Made by a program: the position numbers and the translations under genes
Source: Ottelia alismoides
Lineage: Eukaryota > Streptophyta > Magnoliopsida > Alismatales > Hydrocharitaceae
Length of the DNA stretch: 64,000 nt
Assembly: GCA_037367405.1 (NCBI GenBank)
Contig: JAZKJV010004148.1
Location: forward strand, 62,501 to 126,500
Reading direction: 5' to 3'
In this document: one piece after another, positions 10,449 to 21,127 of the stretch
Numbering within the stretch: position 1 is the first letter of the stretch
Layout: every line of letters starts with the position of its first letter
The notes under the pieces: model-generated
The model's input: the letters and a program-made list of their open reading frames with translations, nothing else
What the model was told of the DNA's origin: nothing
The model's database searches: none

Positions 10449-12677
10449 TTGAGAATTGTACTTCAAACCCTGAAGGAACACCGATTACATGCAAAGTTTG
10501 ATAAATGTGAGTTTTGGTTAAGGAATGTTGCATTTCTAGGCCATGTCCTATCTGGAGAAGGAATAACAGTGGATCCATCAAAGATAGAAGCTGTTCTTAG
10601 TTGGGAACGACCGATAAATGCAGCAGAAATCCGAAGTTTCCTTGGATTAGCTGGGTATTATCGAAGATTTGTAGAAAACTTCTCTAGAATTGCTGCACCA
10701 TTGACAAGGTTAACTACGAAGAATGTGAAGTATAGTTGGGACAAAGAATGCGAAAAGAGTTTTAAGGAACTCAAGAGTCGTCTCACCTCAGCACCTATAC
10801 TTAGTCTTCCATCAGGGAAAGGTAATTATGTAATCTATAGTGATGCCTCAAGACAAGGGCTGGGATGCGTCTTAATGCAGAATGATAAGGTGATTGCTTA
10901 TGCATCTAGACAGCTAAAACAACATGAGATAAATTACCCAACTCATGACCTTGAGTTAGCTGCTATAGTATTTGCCTTAAAGATCTGGAGACACTACCTA
11001 TATGGAGAAACTTGTCGAATCTTTACGCATCACAAGAGTTTGAAATATATTTTCTCTCAGAAAGAGTTGAATTTAAGGCAAAGAAGATGGTTAGAACTAA
11101 TCAAAGATTATGATTGTTCCATAGAATATCACCCGGGGAAAGCCAATGTAGTAGCTGATGCTCTCAGTAGAAAGTCTAATGGTTGGCTATCTCATTTAAA
11201 AGCAGAGTATTTACAGTTGAAAGAGTTACGGGCAAAGTTAACCATAAATAGTTCTGGAGCCTTATTAGCATCCTTACAAGTGAGACCCATATTATATGAT
11301 AAAATTAAGGAGGCACAAGTCCATGAATCTGAAATCATTCGAATCATTGAGAAGATTAAGGGAGGAGATGAAGCCGGGTATACAATAGATGGTCAAGGGG
11401 TCTTATTCTTCAAAAGAAGATTGTGTGTTCCAAGGAAATCTGATATAAAGACTAAGATTCTGGAAGAAGCACATAACTCCATATACACTATGCACCCAGG
11501 AAGCACTAAGATGTATAGAACACTTAAAAGCTACTATTGGTGGTCTGGTATGAAAAGAGAAATTGCAGAGTATGTTTCTAGATGTCCTATATGCCAACAA
11601 ACAAAACCGGAGCGTTTGAAACCTGCAGGGACTTTACAGCCACTTCCAATACCAGAATGGAAATGGGAACACGTCACTATGGACTTCGTTACAGGATTTC
11701 CAAGGACCCGTCGAGGTCACGATGCAATATGGGTCATAGTGGATAGATTAACTAAGTCTGCACATTTCTTAGCCATTAACATGACATACAGTCTAGACCA
11801 TTTGGGAAAGATCTTTGTTAATGAGATAGTTAGCCGTCATGGGGCTCCTGTGTCAATTGTTTCTGATAGAGATCCACGGTTCACTTCTAAGCTTTGGCCA
11901 AGCTTACATAAAGCTATGGGAGCAAAATTAGCTTTTAGTACAGCGTTTCATCCTCAAACAGATGGCCAATCAGAACGTACTATCCAGACACTAGAAGACA
12001 TGCTTAGAGCTTGTGCACTGAGGTTTAAAGAAAGTTGGGATGAACATCTCTCACTTATAGAGTTTGCATACAATAACAGCTACCATACTAGTATTGGGAT
12101 GGCACCCTATGAAGCATTGTATGGAAGACCATGTAGAACACCTATCTGTTGGAGTGAGGTTGGAGAACGAAAATTGGTTCAACCTGAACTAATACAAAGC
12201 ACAATAGAAAAAGTTGAGGAAATCAAGAGATGCTTAAAGGCAGCGCAAAGCAGACAGAAAAGTTATGCAGATAAGCGAAGGAGAGACTTAGAATTTCAAG
12301 TGGGAGACCATGTGTTTCTAAAAGTATCTCCATGGAAAGGCCTAATCAGATTTGGGAAGAAAGGGAAACTAAGCCCTAGATACATTGGCCCTTATGAGAT
12401 CACAGAGAGAATCGGTAGTGTGGCATATCGTCTTCAACTTCCATCTGAACTAGCAAGGATACATGATGTCTTTCATGTCTCCACACTTCGGAAGTTTATT
12501 CCAGATCCAACCCATATGATACAACCTCAAGATATTCAATTGAAGGAAGATCTTTCATACGAGGAGGTTCCTGTGGGAATTCTAGATTATAAAGTACAAG
12601 AGCTTCGTACAAAGAAGATTCCTTTAGTTAAAGTTTTATGGAGGAGTCACGCAATAGAAGAAGCCACATGGGAATGA
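10449..12677 (+). pseudogene. pol: Pol of Tekay unit 2, part 3: RT end, RNase H, integrase, truncated chromodomain
   Basis: This 742-residue frame covers the end of the reverse transcriptase, RNase H, the integrase zinc site and core (MDFVTG, VSDRD, GQSERT) and most of the chromodomain. The RNase H motif reads FTHHKSL: the third catalytic Asp of unit 1 is His here, from codon CAT at 11028-11030. A TGA at 12675, CGA in unit 1, removes the last 15 or so residues at the end of the chromodomain. The four frameshifts upstream mean that no functional polyprotein can be made. Confidence 0.9.
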
Positions 12678-12759
12678 GAGGAAGAAATGAGATCTCAATA
12701 TCCCCACTTATTTTCGAGCTAGCAAAGGTACTTAAATTTCGAGGACAAAATTAATTTCA

Positions 12760-12772
12760 AGTAGGGGAGAAT
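12760..12772 (+). other. Polypurine tract of Tekay unit 2
   Basis: AAGTAGGGGAGAA and one further T precede the LTR start at 12773, as in unit 1. Confidence 0.83.
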
Positions 12773-13065
12773 TGTAATACGCGTTTTGTACACTATGCCG
12801 TTGAATGTTATCAAGTGTTATTTCAAGGATATATTGATTGATAGTGTTCACACGTTACGGACACCATAGTCAACAGATTCGCCTTAATGCAATGTTTTTA
12901 TTGAAACTTGTTTAGATCAGAGACCATCTTGTATAAAAAAATGGACTCCAAAAGGTTCTCTGAATTGTGTACATAATACCACATCTAGTAATCTGGATTT
13001 TTGGTAGTACCTTATGAGTAGTAGAAGCCACTACTTGCAAAGTGCCCATAATGTTATAGATTTAT

Positions 13066-13352
13066 ACTCATTAGTCGTAATCACATCATTAAGACTAATT
13101 AAGTATGATTAGTGCTAACTACCCATCATTAGTGATAATTAAGCATCATTAGCATATATTTATACTCATTAGCTATAATCACATCATTAAGACTAATTAA
13201 GCATGATTAGTGTTAATTACCCGTCATTAGTGATAATTAAGCATCATTAGCATATATTTATACTCATTAGCTATAATCACATCATTAAGACTAATTAAGC
13301 ATGATTAGTGCTAATTACCCGCCATTAGTGTTAATTAAGCGTCATTAGCAAA
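13066..13352 (+). repeat. Three-copy tandem repeat in the right LTR
   Basis: Three adjacent copies of a roughly 97-bp AT-rich unit are present, one more than in the middle LTR. Copies 1 and 2 are joined by ATATATTTATACTCATTAGC, which the middle LTR lacks. Confidence 0.85.
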
Positions 13353-13643
13353 AGTAGGACACATGGAGTAGAAATCATGGGACACGTGTCGTTTTATAGT
13401 CAGGACAAGTGTCAAAACCTCAGTAGTGCCATGTGTCATTGTCCTGAGACTAACACATGTCATGGTGTAGTCTTTTGCTTGGGCAACAAGTAAACTCGTG
13501 GATAAGCCAAGCCTATTACTTAGGCAACAAGTTTCCTTATGATTATGCCATGTGCCATGCCATGTGTCTTCATACATGGATAAGGGACACATGAACTTCC
13601 CTTACATGTTGACACATGTCACACATGTAAAGGGGGTGGAGGC

Positions 13644-13652
13644 CTATAAATA
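13644..13652 (+). promoter_or_regulatory. Probable LTR promoter TATA box (right LTR)
   Basis: CTATAAATA occurs in the same context as at 6538. From this copy, transcription would read out into the flanking array. Confidence 0.55.
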
Positions 13653-15299
13653 CCATGACCCCCCCATAGTCCTCCCCACTTCATTCACGCCCATCACTCC
13701 ACCTTAGAGCCGCAAGGCCGCCGAGCTTGCGGGAGGAGCACGACGAAGCCCTGTCGGTGATCGAGATCGTTTTTAAAAGCCGTAACGAAGTTCTGTCTGC
13801 ATCGAGCCGTAGTACCTCAAATCTAGGACAGCTATAGGGGAGGATTTCACTAAAGAAGGTGATTCGGACTCAAGCTAGATAGCTTTCAGGTGAGGGATTC
13901 TCAAGCGCTATTTTAAAGCATTAGTCTTTCGCTTTTATGCATGTTTTATGATAACAAGTATGCAATAGTGTTTTCTTGAGCTTTTACGCATAAATTGCAA
14001 GTACCGTATACCAGATATCAAGGCTTTTGAATGTATTTTCAAATATCTTTTCAAGTGCTTTATGTTGATAGCATGTTTTCAAGCATAAAACTCGTTGTGG
14101 AATAGAAAGCATAAGTTTCACTACGTAGATTTGAGTTTTTATGTAAAGAATTTTGTTTTGTACGGTTACTATGAATTATGGATCAGTTTTCCAAGTTCTG
14201 AATGGTTTTAGTGATCAGAATATGCATGCTATGTAAAGATTATCTTATGTTATTGAATTAGTTGTTATGAGCATGAAATAGCAAGTTTACGGTTTATTAG
14301 TGGCAAGAAAAGAATCAGAATCAGAAGATAAGCACCACAATAGCTCTTTTATATAAATCATGAACTAGCCATTAGATATGGTGATGTCATTAGATATGAC
14401 CCTGAAACCGCCATTAGATATGGCAAACCATTAGATATGGTATCAAGAGGACTTTGGGTCCGCATTCTGTATACATATAGGCTTTGGGCCGTATGCAGGG
14501 TGTTTTTGGTCTTTGGGACCGTCTGCGCGTATGACACAGTTTTGTTTCAGCGTTCATGAGTCAATAAATTAGCCACAGTGGTGATTAGTACAAACAGCTT
14601 GATAGTGATGTTTATGTTTCAGTTTATCTGCTTTTGAAGTGATTTCAGTTTTCAATTGCAAAACTAGCATGTTGTTATATGTAATTTCTTTCATAAAGTC
14701 TCTTTCAAGCTATTTTACAGCATTCAGCATAAATTCTTGTCATGATGCTCATATTTCAGTTTTTAGCTATATGTAAAAAGCTTGAGATCCTTTCACTGGG
14801 TCTAAGCTCATAAATGGGTTTAGACTCATCCCTTTATATTATAATTATGTACAGATCAGCAGAATCATGACTAGCAGGGGAAAGGACCGCAAATACACTT
14901 GGAGGAGGTGTCTTTTGCTTTTTGTAGTTTTTGTACTGTCTGTGTTATTTTGTGAGAAGTTGTAATAGATAGAACTTATGTAATGCACTTCTTGGTGTTG
15001 TGAACTTGAAATACAAAGATGTTATGTTTTTGAGATTGCCACATGTTTACTTGAGGAAAAAAAAGAAGAAAGATCTCTGTCGCGGCACGTTCCGGTTAGC
15101 GGGACGGGTCGTGACAACTATGATTTAAGGATCGAGTACGAGGATATATATAATGATAGAAAACATCTAAATTTCAATATGTGGCTTGGAATATGATTTC
15201 ACACACTCATAATACAAACAATTAAAGTTTGGTGATCAACTCGAACATCAAGTAAGATGGTATAATATGGATCCTAAAATCCAACGCATACATTAATGG

Positions 15300-15665
15300 A
15301 TCGTATTTCAGATTTGATCTTTGTTTGTATGAAATACTAAATTGATACATACAATATTAGATCTTATTTCGAACATGATCATTAGTCATACAAAAATTCA
15401 TGTACCGATACATACAATTATAGATTGCAATCCGGGATTGATCATTGTTCATACATATAAACCTAATCAGATACATACCTTAAGAAATCCATTTCAACTG
15501 TGAACAATATCCATACGAAATCATAGACCAATACGTACATTTACATATCGCAATCCGGATTTGATCATTGTCTGTACATATAAACCTAATCGGATGCATA
15601 TCTTTAAAAATCATAATTAGGATATGATCTTTTATCATATATAATCCTAAGATGATACATACCTC
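15300..15665. repeat. Degenerate short tandem repeats in the array LTR
   Basis: Loosely repeated units of about 80 bp share phrases such as TTGATCATTG, AACCTAATC and GATACATACCT. The same block recurs at about 20645-21020 and 44765-45150 in the other LTR copies, so it belongs to the LTR. Confidence 0.65.
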
Positions 15666-15798
15666 GCACCGAAAGCTTGACTCTTCTTGTGGCGTTCATC
15701 GCGGCTCTTTCTGGTCTCATATCCACGCTCTTCACCTTTTATGATTCGACGTTGCCATTATGACAAAGGCAAATATCTAATGAGACCTCCTCTCTAAT

Positions 15799-15842
15799 TC
15801 TCTCTTTCCCTCTCTCTCTCCCTCTCCCTCTCCCTCTCCCTT
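15799..15842. repeat. CT-rich microsatellite in the array LTR
   Basis: This is a run of CTCTCC-like units. Counterparts at 24501-24537 and 45281-45341 differ in length, as expected for replication slippage. Confidence 0.85.
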
Positions 15843-16474
15843 TGTAAAGTGCTAATAACGTGAGGGTGTGGGGATTCATTAGATATTTATTGTTATCAAT
15901 ATTAGGGTAATAAAGCATATTGAATAGCATTAACACCATCATAAGTGGGCTTTAAAAACTCCAGCAATTGATTTTCTATTTTTAGATTATTCGATATTGA
16001 TGATTGGAGAGAGAAATGGGAAACTTGATTTTCAAGAAATGTGAGACGTTACAATCTACCAACCATAAGAAAGTTTCATCCTAGAAATTCCTCAGTAAAA
16101 AGACATATCATAAATCGTGAATTTCTTCACATCTCTTTTTTTTGTTCAACACCCTTCTTACTGGTCACTAGATTTTGCTCTAGAATATGTCCTCACCTGC
16201 ATCACTCTTACAAAAGTGCGATCTACAAGATCTTCTACGCAACGCTTCATACTAAGCCATCTAAATACACGAATGATGAATGTTGATGTTAATCAGGCTC
16301 TTCCATAGAAAATAATAAAGTACATGCTCCTAAAAAAATCTTCTAATCTCCGGATGATTTTATCTGATTGATCATAAGTTTGCAGGTAAAAAATGCTAAC
16401 TTCAATTGAGTACACATACTGTCTTAACAACTTTTCCATAACAAAGAGGAGTATCCCATGCCTCAATTTGACAT

Positions 16475-16690
16475 AATCGTGTTAGGATACCATTTACGCT
16501 AACGAACTCATTCATATATTGTTCTATCATACTCTCCGCCTATTGATCCAAGCGAGTGTGTAGGAAATGAGTTGATTTCATCAATTGATCTATAATATTA
16601 TGTATGGTATCTAATGATGTTTCCCTATCTGGTGTGAATCACTAATTATCCATTGTGATATTCTTCCAATTTCATTAAGTTGTCTCCATT
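16475..16690 (-). pseudogene. Integrase core remnant (INT1)
   Basis: Minus-strand translation with frameshifts gives ITMDN near 16655 and IIDQLMKSTHFL downstream, matching ITMDFVTG and [12 protein letters not shown] of the Tekay integrase at about 4675-4770. Further on, YMNEFVSVNG matches [10 protein letters not shown]. This fixes the minus-strand orientation and the chromovirus affinity. Equivalent remnants lie at about 25170-25360 and 45985-46180. Confidence 0.65.
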
Positions 16691-17302
16691 GTATATGGTT
16701 GTTATGTTTTCTGATGTTCAATTTAGAAAATCAAAATGAGTGTTTCAATTATCCTTTTTTCAAGGATCAGCGTCTTATTTTTTTGCTACCTTAATCATTC
16801 AAAAAACCTCATTTTTTTGTGTATCAATAATCTCACCAGTCTGTTAGAGAAAAAAATATCACCAGCATTCTGCGTCATGAATTGGATAGTTACTCCCTTG
16901 TGCTCTTAATTGGAGAGATGTTTAATCAATATCTTTTTCATAGATCGAACCCCTAATTTCTTCGCATGATGTATTAGTCTACAAAATCTGTAGTATATAA
17001 AAATAAACTCACAGTCGAAGTTAGTGTCAACTTTTACTTAAATTTTGAAAATTTCAATCGCACTCCTCTAGATGTACAATATTACATCCTTTCTGATTAG
17101 ATTTCTCAGTACTATTGTAATATGTGACAAAAATCTACGTAATACATCAATAGACCATGTCATAATAGAAATGTATGAATCTCTAAAATAATTCTTGGCT
17201 AACTCAAAGACTATAGAGCTTTCATCTTGATTAGGTCAACTTCAATACCATCCATAAATATGCATGACTAGAAAGATGGTTTTATCTAATGAGAGGTTAC
17301 AA

Positions 17303-17503
17303 TTAGAGATCACTACCTAAAGCTGGTGTTGGAGCAGGGTATCGAATGCAATATTGATATGTACTTGGTGTCATGAAGTATATCACAACATCATCCACAA
17401 TAATGATCATAAATATATCAAGGTATTCATGAATAATCTTATTCATAAACTCTATAAAGGCTGCAAGATCAAAATGCATGATAAAACCAATTAAAAAGGT
17501 CAA
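17303..17503 (-). pseudogene. Reverse transcriptase remnant (INT1)
   Basis: The 66-residue frame includes AAFIEFMNKIIHEYLDIFMI and then IVDDVVIYF. It aligns with [20 protein letters not shown] and FIDDILVYS of the Tekay RT at 3340-3420. The two catalytic Asp residues are still visible. The rest of the domain is degraded. Confidence 0.75.
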
Positions 17504-18618
17504 TCCTTAATCTGGAAGCTGTGTATAGGATGTACTCCTCCTCTGTTCCATGATAATGATGGTTCAAATGTAGATTAATTTTAGAAAAGATCTTCTCTTT
17601 CCCTAATCAATGAACAAATAATTGATCCAAAGCAATAGGTATCAATCCCTCAAATCACCTTATTCATAGTCCAATAAACAATGCAGATACTAGGTGACCT
17701 AAGATTACTTATTCACAAAATGAAAAAAATGTTCCCTAAATAAAAAATAGTAGATCACATAATCCCATATCCTATTGTTATTGTGACCGATTCTCTTCAA
17801 ATTCAATAGGTGTCCTTCAATAGGGCAGTCTGTAGGATAACAATAATGGAGAATCCTTGTGTCAATAAGAGATAATATGAATGATCATCCGGAAAGACAT
17901 CCATAAAAAAATCGAAACATTCATGGTGTAACCGAGATGACTATGAACTAGGAGCTAACTAGGTATGTTGTGTAAAAATTAACCAACAGTTCCACGACTT
18001 CTCATTTGCTCTTATCATATTCTCGTTCTTCTCTAACTCCATAACTTTATCACGCACTCTTTAATGATCTTATAACAACATGATAGATCTAAGAAACAAG
18101 ATCTCTTCACATCATCAATACTCTCAAAGGCATGTGAGTTCAATAAAATTACTACATTTAATGGAATACAACTCAGAAAAGTAACTTATCTTGCATTCTC
18201 CTAGTCGCTCCTTAGCTATATCTTTCAAACAAAATACCTCATTTTTTCCTCATCATGATAGTTTGTAGCATAAAAGAATATCTATCTCCTATATGCAATG
18301 CTTACTTATATCCATATCTTAATCTCACTTAAAGAGAAAGTTAATGGTGAATAAAGATCTTTAGGATAAATCCACTAATTAAAGATCTACCTATGATACA
18401 TTTATCATTGAGTCACGAACTTCGATAATCAATACTCATTGTTAAGATAATTAATCTCACAACTCTTGTTCTCCAAGCTCCTCAACTCTATAATGAGGGG
18501 ACAACTAATTTAGAGAATCAAGTGATCAACTAGTTACTTCTAATACTATTCTTTATCTAAGTACATAAGTCTTGGGTCAGTATTAGTCGTGGATATCCTA
18601 TGCCTAGAGGAACTCTTG

Positions 18619-18630
18619 CTCTAATACCAT
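18619..18630 (-). other. Minus-strand primer-binding site (INT1)
   Basis: The plus strand reads CTCTAATACCAT, the reverse complement of ATGGTATTAGAG, one transition away from the iMet site TGGTATCAGAG. It directly adjoins the LTR end at 18632. The copies at about 27288 and 48110 are similar, and the third is exact. Confidence 0.75.
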
Positions 18631-18631
18631 T

Positions 18632-21127
18632 TGTAGCAGAACGGATCGCGACGACCAGCGGAAGCATGCGATAGAAGATCGTGCAACTGAACCATTACCA
18701 ATAAAATGCATGGCAATCAATGAGCATAGACAATATTAAAAAAAGTCCATTCAAACAAAGAGTTCCCTTATTACAGCTCCAACTATGATATTTTTGTAAA
18801 AACTACACTGAGAATTAAAACAACATCTCAACAGTTCCTGTGGACATACAGATATCCTCTAAAACTTCACATGTTGAATCATACCATCCCGGAATCTCAT
18901 GGAGTCTGTAACACGATCCTGAGAATGCGGTCAACCATGTTCTTCACTTGAAATTGGGAAACATAAATTTTCATGAGCCTAATGTCCAGTATGAGGGGTC
19001 CATGCATGGGTATTCTAACGGTCCTTGATCCATTATAAAACATGTACTTGGATTTTCATGGATACACATCATTACATGCCTAGATATTCCCATGCATGTC
19101 AAGGTTCGATCCCTATCATATATAATTTTGCTTCTTTCAAAAACATGGATAAGCATGCATAATATGTAAATGGCCTAAGTAGATATGACAACCATTTGTT
19201 TCAACTTACGGGGCTTATTTCATAAAATGCATAACAAATTACATACTTTTTAAATCATATATTATTTTGCCTATTAACCCCCATGGCTTTGATGGTTTAA
19301 CTTTCTTAAACCAGTTCTTGTATAATCTGTAATGGTTCATTCTCACATTAAATCATTTCTTGTATAACATGTAATGGTTACTTTTATTAAACCATTTTCT
19401 TGCATGCTTATAATGGTTTACCTTTATAAACCCTTTTTTTGCATAACTTTCATGTGTATATCTTGTTATACTTTTTCAACCGCTGACACTTGCAGTCCAT
19501 GGCATGACAGTGTAGCTACAACTATAGAGGACTTAGCTTTTTCTTCTGTAGTTCCTTGAAACCATATGCCCCTTGTGGTGTTGCCCCTTGCGGCATTAAC
19601 ATGATAGTGTCTATGGTTCCTTGCAACCATACGCCCCTTGCGGTGTTCCCTCTTGGGCTAACTCGACCCCTTGCGGTCGTTCGTGTGACTCCTTATGAGT
19701 ATGTGCCTTGATCATGAAATAAACTTTGTTAATTTAATTGCATGGGTAATGATAATAGGATGTTGTATGTCTATGAATACATCTAACATCGGTATGGTAT
19801 ACACCACGTTTCATTTAATTAATGGTATGATTCCTTACTTTAAGAGTATTTTAGGTATTTGTACTAACCATTCTATACATTGATAATGTTATGAATGGAT
19901 CAAACTAATTAACACAGTAAAGTTCTGCATATTAATCAAGATTCCTCATCCATCAAAAGATTTCTATATTTCAGTGTTCTGCATGTATAGATATAGTATT
20001 CTCAAGATTAATTATTCTTACCTTACCTGTAGATCTGATTTCTTGTTTCCATATAATATGTTAGATATTGGTAGGTCGTGATTTGTAAAGGCATGAATCT
20101 CCTTTGCAGGTTATGTATAAAATTGTCTAGATAAGTGTAACATATATATATACACTATACGAATAAATATAATAAATATTAAAAGTATATTTTTCCAACA
20201 GATTACGTATATATGTCTCATGCCATTATTTTCTAAGTGGTAGGAGTTAAAATATATCTATCTATATCTAATCTAGAGTATCGAATGATAGTCTATGGAG
20301 TTCCCTATCTTAACACTCTTGTGTTTCCCTATCATATACGATCGCATGTTTGTGCCACCAAACAAAAGAAAATATAAGATCAATGTATGTTTAGCTATCA
20401 CCATTCGTTATGTTAATATTATCATATTCCTTACAGTATTAAGGAATCGTCTTATACAATAATTGCTCATGCAACTATGATTTAAGGATCGAGTACAATG
20501 ATAGATATAATGATAAAAAAATATCTAAATTTCAATATGTAGCTTGGAATACGATTTCACACACTCATAATACAAACATATAAAGTTCGGTAATCAACTC
20601 CAACACCAAGTAAGGTGGTATAATATGGATCCGAAAATCCAACGCATACATTCATGGATCGTATTTCAGATTTGATTTTTGTTTATATGAAATACTAAAT
20701 CGATACATACAATATTAGATCTTATTTCGAACATGATCATTAGTCATACGAAAATTCCTATACTGATACATAAAATTATAGATTGTAATCCGGGATTGAT
20801 CATTGTTTGTACATAAAAAACTAATCTGATACATACCTTAAGAGATCCATTTCAACATTGATCAATATCCATATGAAATCATAGACCAATACATACATTT
20901 ACAAATCGTAATCTGGATTTGATTATTGTTTGTACGTATAAACCTAATCTGATACATATCTTTTAAAATCATAATTAGCTATGATCTTTTATCATATATA
21001 ATCCTAATCTGATACATACCTCTCACCAAAAGCTTGACTCTCCTTGTCGTGTTCATCGCGGCTCTTTCTGGTCCTGTATCCATGCTCTCCTCCTTTTATG
21101 ATTCAACATTGCCATTGTGGCGAAGTA
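18632..21127 (-). repeat. LTR2 of the array, segment left of the solo-LTR insertion
   Basis: It begins TGTAGCAGAACGG next to the primer site and continues to the insertion point of the solo LTR at 21127; the remainder is 24468-24749. It includes an imperfect AATGGTTTA/TAAACCATT repeat (19270-19430), a CCCCTTGCGG-rich segment (19550-19680) and the degenerate 80-bp repeats. There are no coding signals. Confidence 0.83.

Larger units (their letters stand above)
5772..15116 (+). mobile_element. Ty3/gypsy chromovirus (Tekay/Del-like), tandem unit 2
   Basis: The second unit has the same order as unit 1 and uses the LTR at 5772-8022 as its 5' LTR. Its right boundary is exact: the sequence after 15116 (ACTATGATTTAAGG) continues an older repeat whose uninterrupted copies are at about 20474 and 44610. 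By eye its two LTRs differ by about 2 percent over a 460-bp sample. Its coding region has four single-base frameshifts and a premature stop. Confidence 0.93.
12773..15116 (+). repeat. 3' LTR of Tekay unit 2
   Basis: The 2344-bp LTR runs from TGTAATACGC to GTCGTGACA. It is nearly identical to the middle LTR apart from an additional tandem-repeat copy at 13066-13352. The TATA box is at about 13644. The flank after 15116 is the interior of a minus-strand LTR. Confidence 0.92.
15117..16053 (-). repeat. LTR1 of the minus-strand array (start of the LTR, interrupted by the Tekay tandem)
   Basis: On the minus strand the LTR opens TGTAACGTCTCACATT at 16053, right after a polypurine tract. It is homologous to 20474-21127 plus 24473-24749 and to 44610-45553. 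The rest of it lies left of the window, beyond the inserted Tekay tandem. It contains degenerate repeats of about 80 bp (15300-15665) and a CT-rich microsatellite. Confidence 0.83.
16054..18631 (-). mobile_element. Internal region INT1 of the array (degenerate gag-pol)
   Basis: Reading the minus strand, the region runs from a primer site at 18619-18630 (one mismatch to the iMet site) to a polypurine tract at 16054-16070. Just before the tract the minus strand reads AATTTCTAGGATGAAA, the decayed form of the AATTTCGAGGACGAAAT phrase that precedes the tract in the Tekay units. RT and integrase remnants are present but short and out of frame. Only about 600 bp separate RT from integrase, so much of RNase H and the integrase N-terminus has been lost. 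No intact frame remains. Confidence 0.75.

Noticed and set aside
15739..15942. Minus-strand 67-residue frame with RGRGRGRERGKER
   Set aside because: It is translation of the CT-rich microsatellite in the array LTR.
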